Below, piece after piece: positions 5,167-6,094 of a DNA stretch of 6,094 bases (its first letter is position 1; each line of letters begins with the position of its first letter). Position numbers and translations under genes: made by a program. The notes beneath the pieces are model-generated. The model was given only the letters and a program-made list of their open reading frames with translations. It was not told the origin of the DNA and made no database searches. This DNA is from Ignavibacteriota bacterium (GTDB taxonomy: Bacteria; Bacteroidota; Ignavibacteria; Tepidaquicellales; Tepidaquicellaceae), in assembly GCA_003135995.1 (NCBI GenBank), contig PNBM01000235.1, forward strand, positions 1-6,094, written 5' to 3'.

Positions 5167-6094
5167 ATGGATATACAAAATAAGAAGGTGTTGATTCTTG
5201 GCGGCTGGGGTTTAGTTGGCTCTGCCACTGCAAGAAAGATAGTTGAAGGTAATCCAAAACAAGTAATATTAACTTCATTGAAAGAAAATGAAGCAAAAGA
5301 AATATGTGACATTCTGAATAAAGAATTTAAGAAGAAAAAACTTTTTGTTCCTTATTGGGGAAATATTTTTGTTCGTAATGATTTTAAAGATATGGACAGG
5401 CGGATACTACTGAATGAAAGGGAAATGAGGAGTAAAATGATTCACGATGTTATCGATGAGCTCGACGAAAAAATGCTTAAAGAATCGACCATTTATCAAA
5501 TGTTATTGAAATTCAAGCCCGATATTATTATTGATTGTATCAATACCGCTACAGGAATTGCTTATCAAAATATTTACAGTTCTTATGCGGATGTTTTAAA
5601 TATTACTGAAAATTCAAAGGATAAGGATTATGAAAAACTTGTTACTGCTTCCGAAAAACTTATGTGTACATCTTATATCCCGCAGTTAATCCGTCATGTT
5701 CAGATTATATATAATGCTATGGTGAATTTCGATGTTAAATATTATTTTAAAGTCGGCACAAGCGGTACAGGAGGAATGGGACTTAACATTCCGTTTACTC
5801 ACAGTGAAGAAAAACCATCGAGAGTTTTACTTAGCAAATCGTCAGTTGCAGGCGCGCACACTTTACTGCTTTTCCTGATGGCACGTACACCGAACAGTCC
5901 TTTAATAAAAGAAATTAAACCTACTGCGGCAATTGCCTGGAAAAAAATATCGTACGGCAAAATAAAAAGAGGCGGCATGCCCATTCAGATTTATAATATA
6001 AAATCAGACGACACTATAAAACTGAACTCGGATTTTAAAAGAACTCTTGATAAAAAATTCGAGGAAGCAGGGAATCTTGAAACGGTTTACATCG
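5167..6094 (+). CDS. Rossmann-fold NAD(P)-binding dehydrogenase-like protein, C-terminus cut by window edge
   Basis: The frame is open for 309 codons from the ATG to the right edge. The N-terminus, KKVLILGGWGLVGSATARKI (residues 6-25), is a classic dinucleotide-binding beta-alpha-beta unit with G12-x-x-G15-x-x-G18. A later hydrophobic strand, PDIIIDCINTATG (118-130), sits where extended short-chain dehydrogenases have the strand leading to the active site. A second glycine-rich stretch, GTSGTGGMG (197-205), is followed by SRVLLSKSSVAGAHTLLLF (218-236), which has the look of the SDR alpha-5 helix. However, I see no YxxxK catalytic pair, so an oxidoreductase activity is not shown. The charged segment 75-110 (RRILLNEREMRSKM...) between the cofactor strand and the PDIIID strand is longer than in a minimal SDR. 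No Shine-Dalgarno site precedes the ATG, and the leader is very AT-rich. It may be a KR/epimerase-like enzyme of unknown substrate. The rest of the protein is needed to decide. Confidence 0.88.
   Translation, partial: MDIQNKKVLILGGWGLVGSATARKIVEGNPKQVILTSLKENEAKEICDILNKEFKKKKLFVPYWGNIFVRNDFKDMDRRILLNEREMRSKMIHDVIDELDEKMLKESTIYQMLLKFKPDIIIDCINTATGIAYQNIYSSYADVLNITENSKDKDYEKLVTASEKLMCTSYIPQLIRHVQIIYNAMVNFDVKYYFKVGTSGTGGMGLNIPFTHSEEKPSRVLLSKSSVAGAHTLLLFLMARTPNSPLIKEIKPTAAIAWKKISYGKIKRGGMPIQIYNIKSDDTIKLNSDFKRTLDKKFEEAGNLETVYI

Noticed and set aside
5799..5984. Minus-strand 61-residue open frame
   Set aside because: It lies wholly inside the plus-strand Rossmann-fold gene, whose frame has recognisable motifs across this stretch; it is a shadow.

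Overview
The window looks like a piece of a low-GC, AT-rich genome from the Bacteroidota/Chlorobi side of the tree, most likely an Ignavibacteria-type bacterium. Two neighbouring secreted proteins carry the 'LSQNYPNPFNP' opening of a type IX secretion (T9SS) C-terminal sorting domain, and one of them carries the whole domain. They also share the 'LPVELASF...LNWST.SEQNNSGFQIER' fibronectin-like block that is very common in such genomes. Most genes lack a clear Shine-Dalgarno site, which also fits. The phylum call is inference from these family signatures.

Layout. The left 3.7 kb is on the minus strand. It holds two T9SS cargo paralogues in tandem, 49 bp apart and transcribed right to left: a complete 518-residue protein (2132-3688), then a larger one (start 2082, at least 694 residues) that runs off the left edge. 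From a shared point onward they align without a gap for 280 residues at 240/280 identity, but their N-terminal halves differ. A 333-bp AT-rich divergent intergenic region (3689-4021) follows. It holds two inverted repeats with perfect 10-bp arms and a strong Shine-Dalgarno sequence that is not placed ahead of any usable in-frame start.

The right 2.1 kb is on the plus strand. It holds an HNH endonuclease-family gene (4022-4522) whose conserved N-terminus begins upstream of its first ATG, with no ATG, GTG or TTG in frame. Next is a 120-residue fragment resembling the first part of a class I SAM-dependent methyltransferase, with an altered SAM-binding motif (4679-5041). Last is a Rossmann-fold NAD(P)-binding, dehydrogenase-like gene (5167 to the right edge, incomplete).

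How they work together. The two minus-strand genes are probably co-transcribed and give related surface or secreted products with different exposed N-terminal modules. The three plus-strand genes share a direction but have 125-156 bp gaps and no obvious common pathway. I see no RNA gene, CRISPR array, insertion sequence or phage gene. I do not see a clear new multi-gene system. The best leads are the modular paralogue pair, the HNH start problem, the decayed methyltransferase and the palindrome just upstream of the secreted-protein operon.
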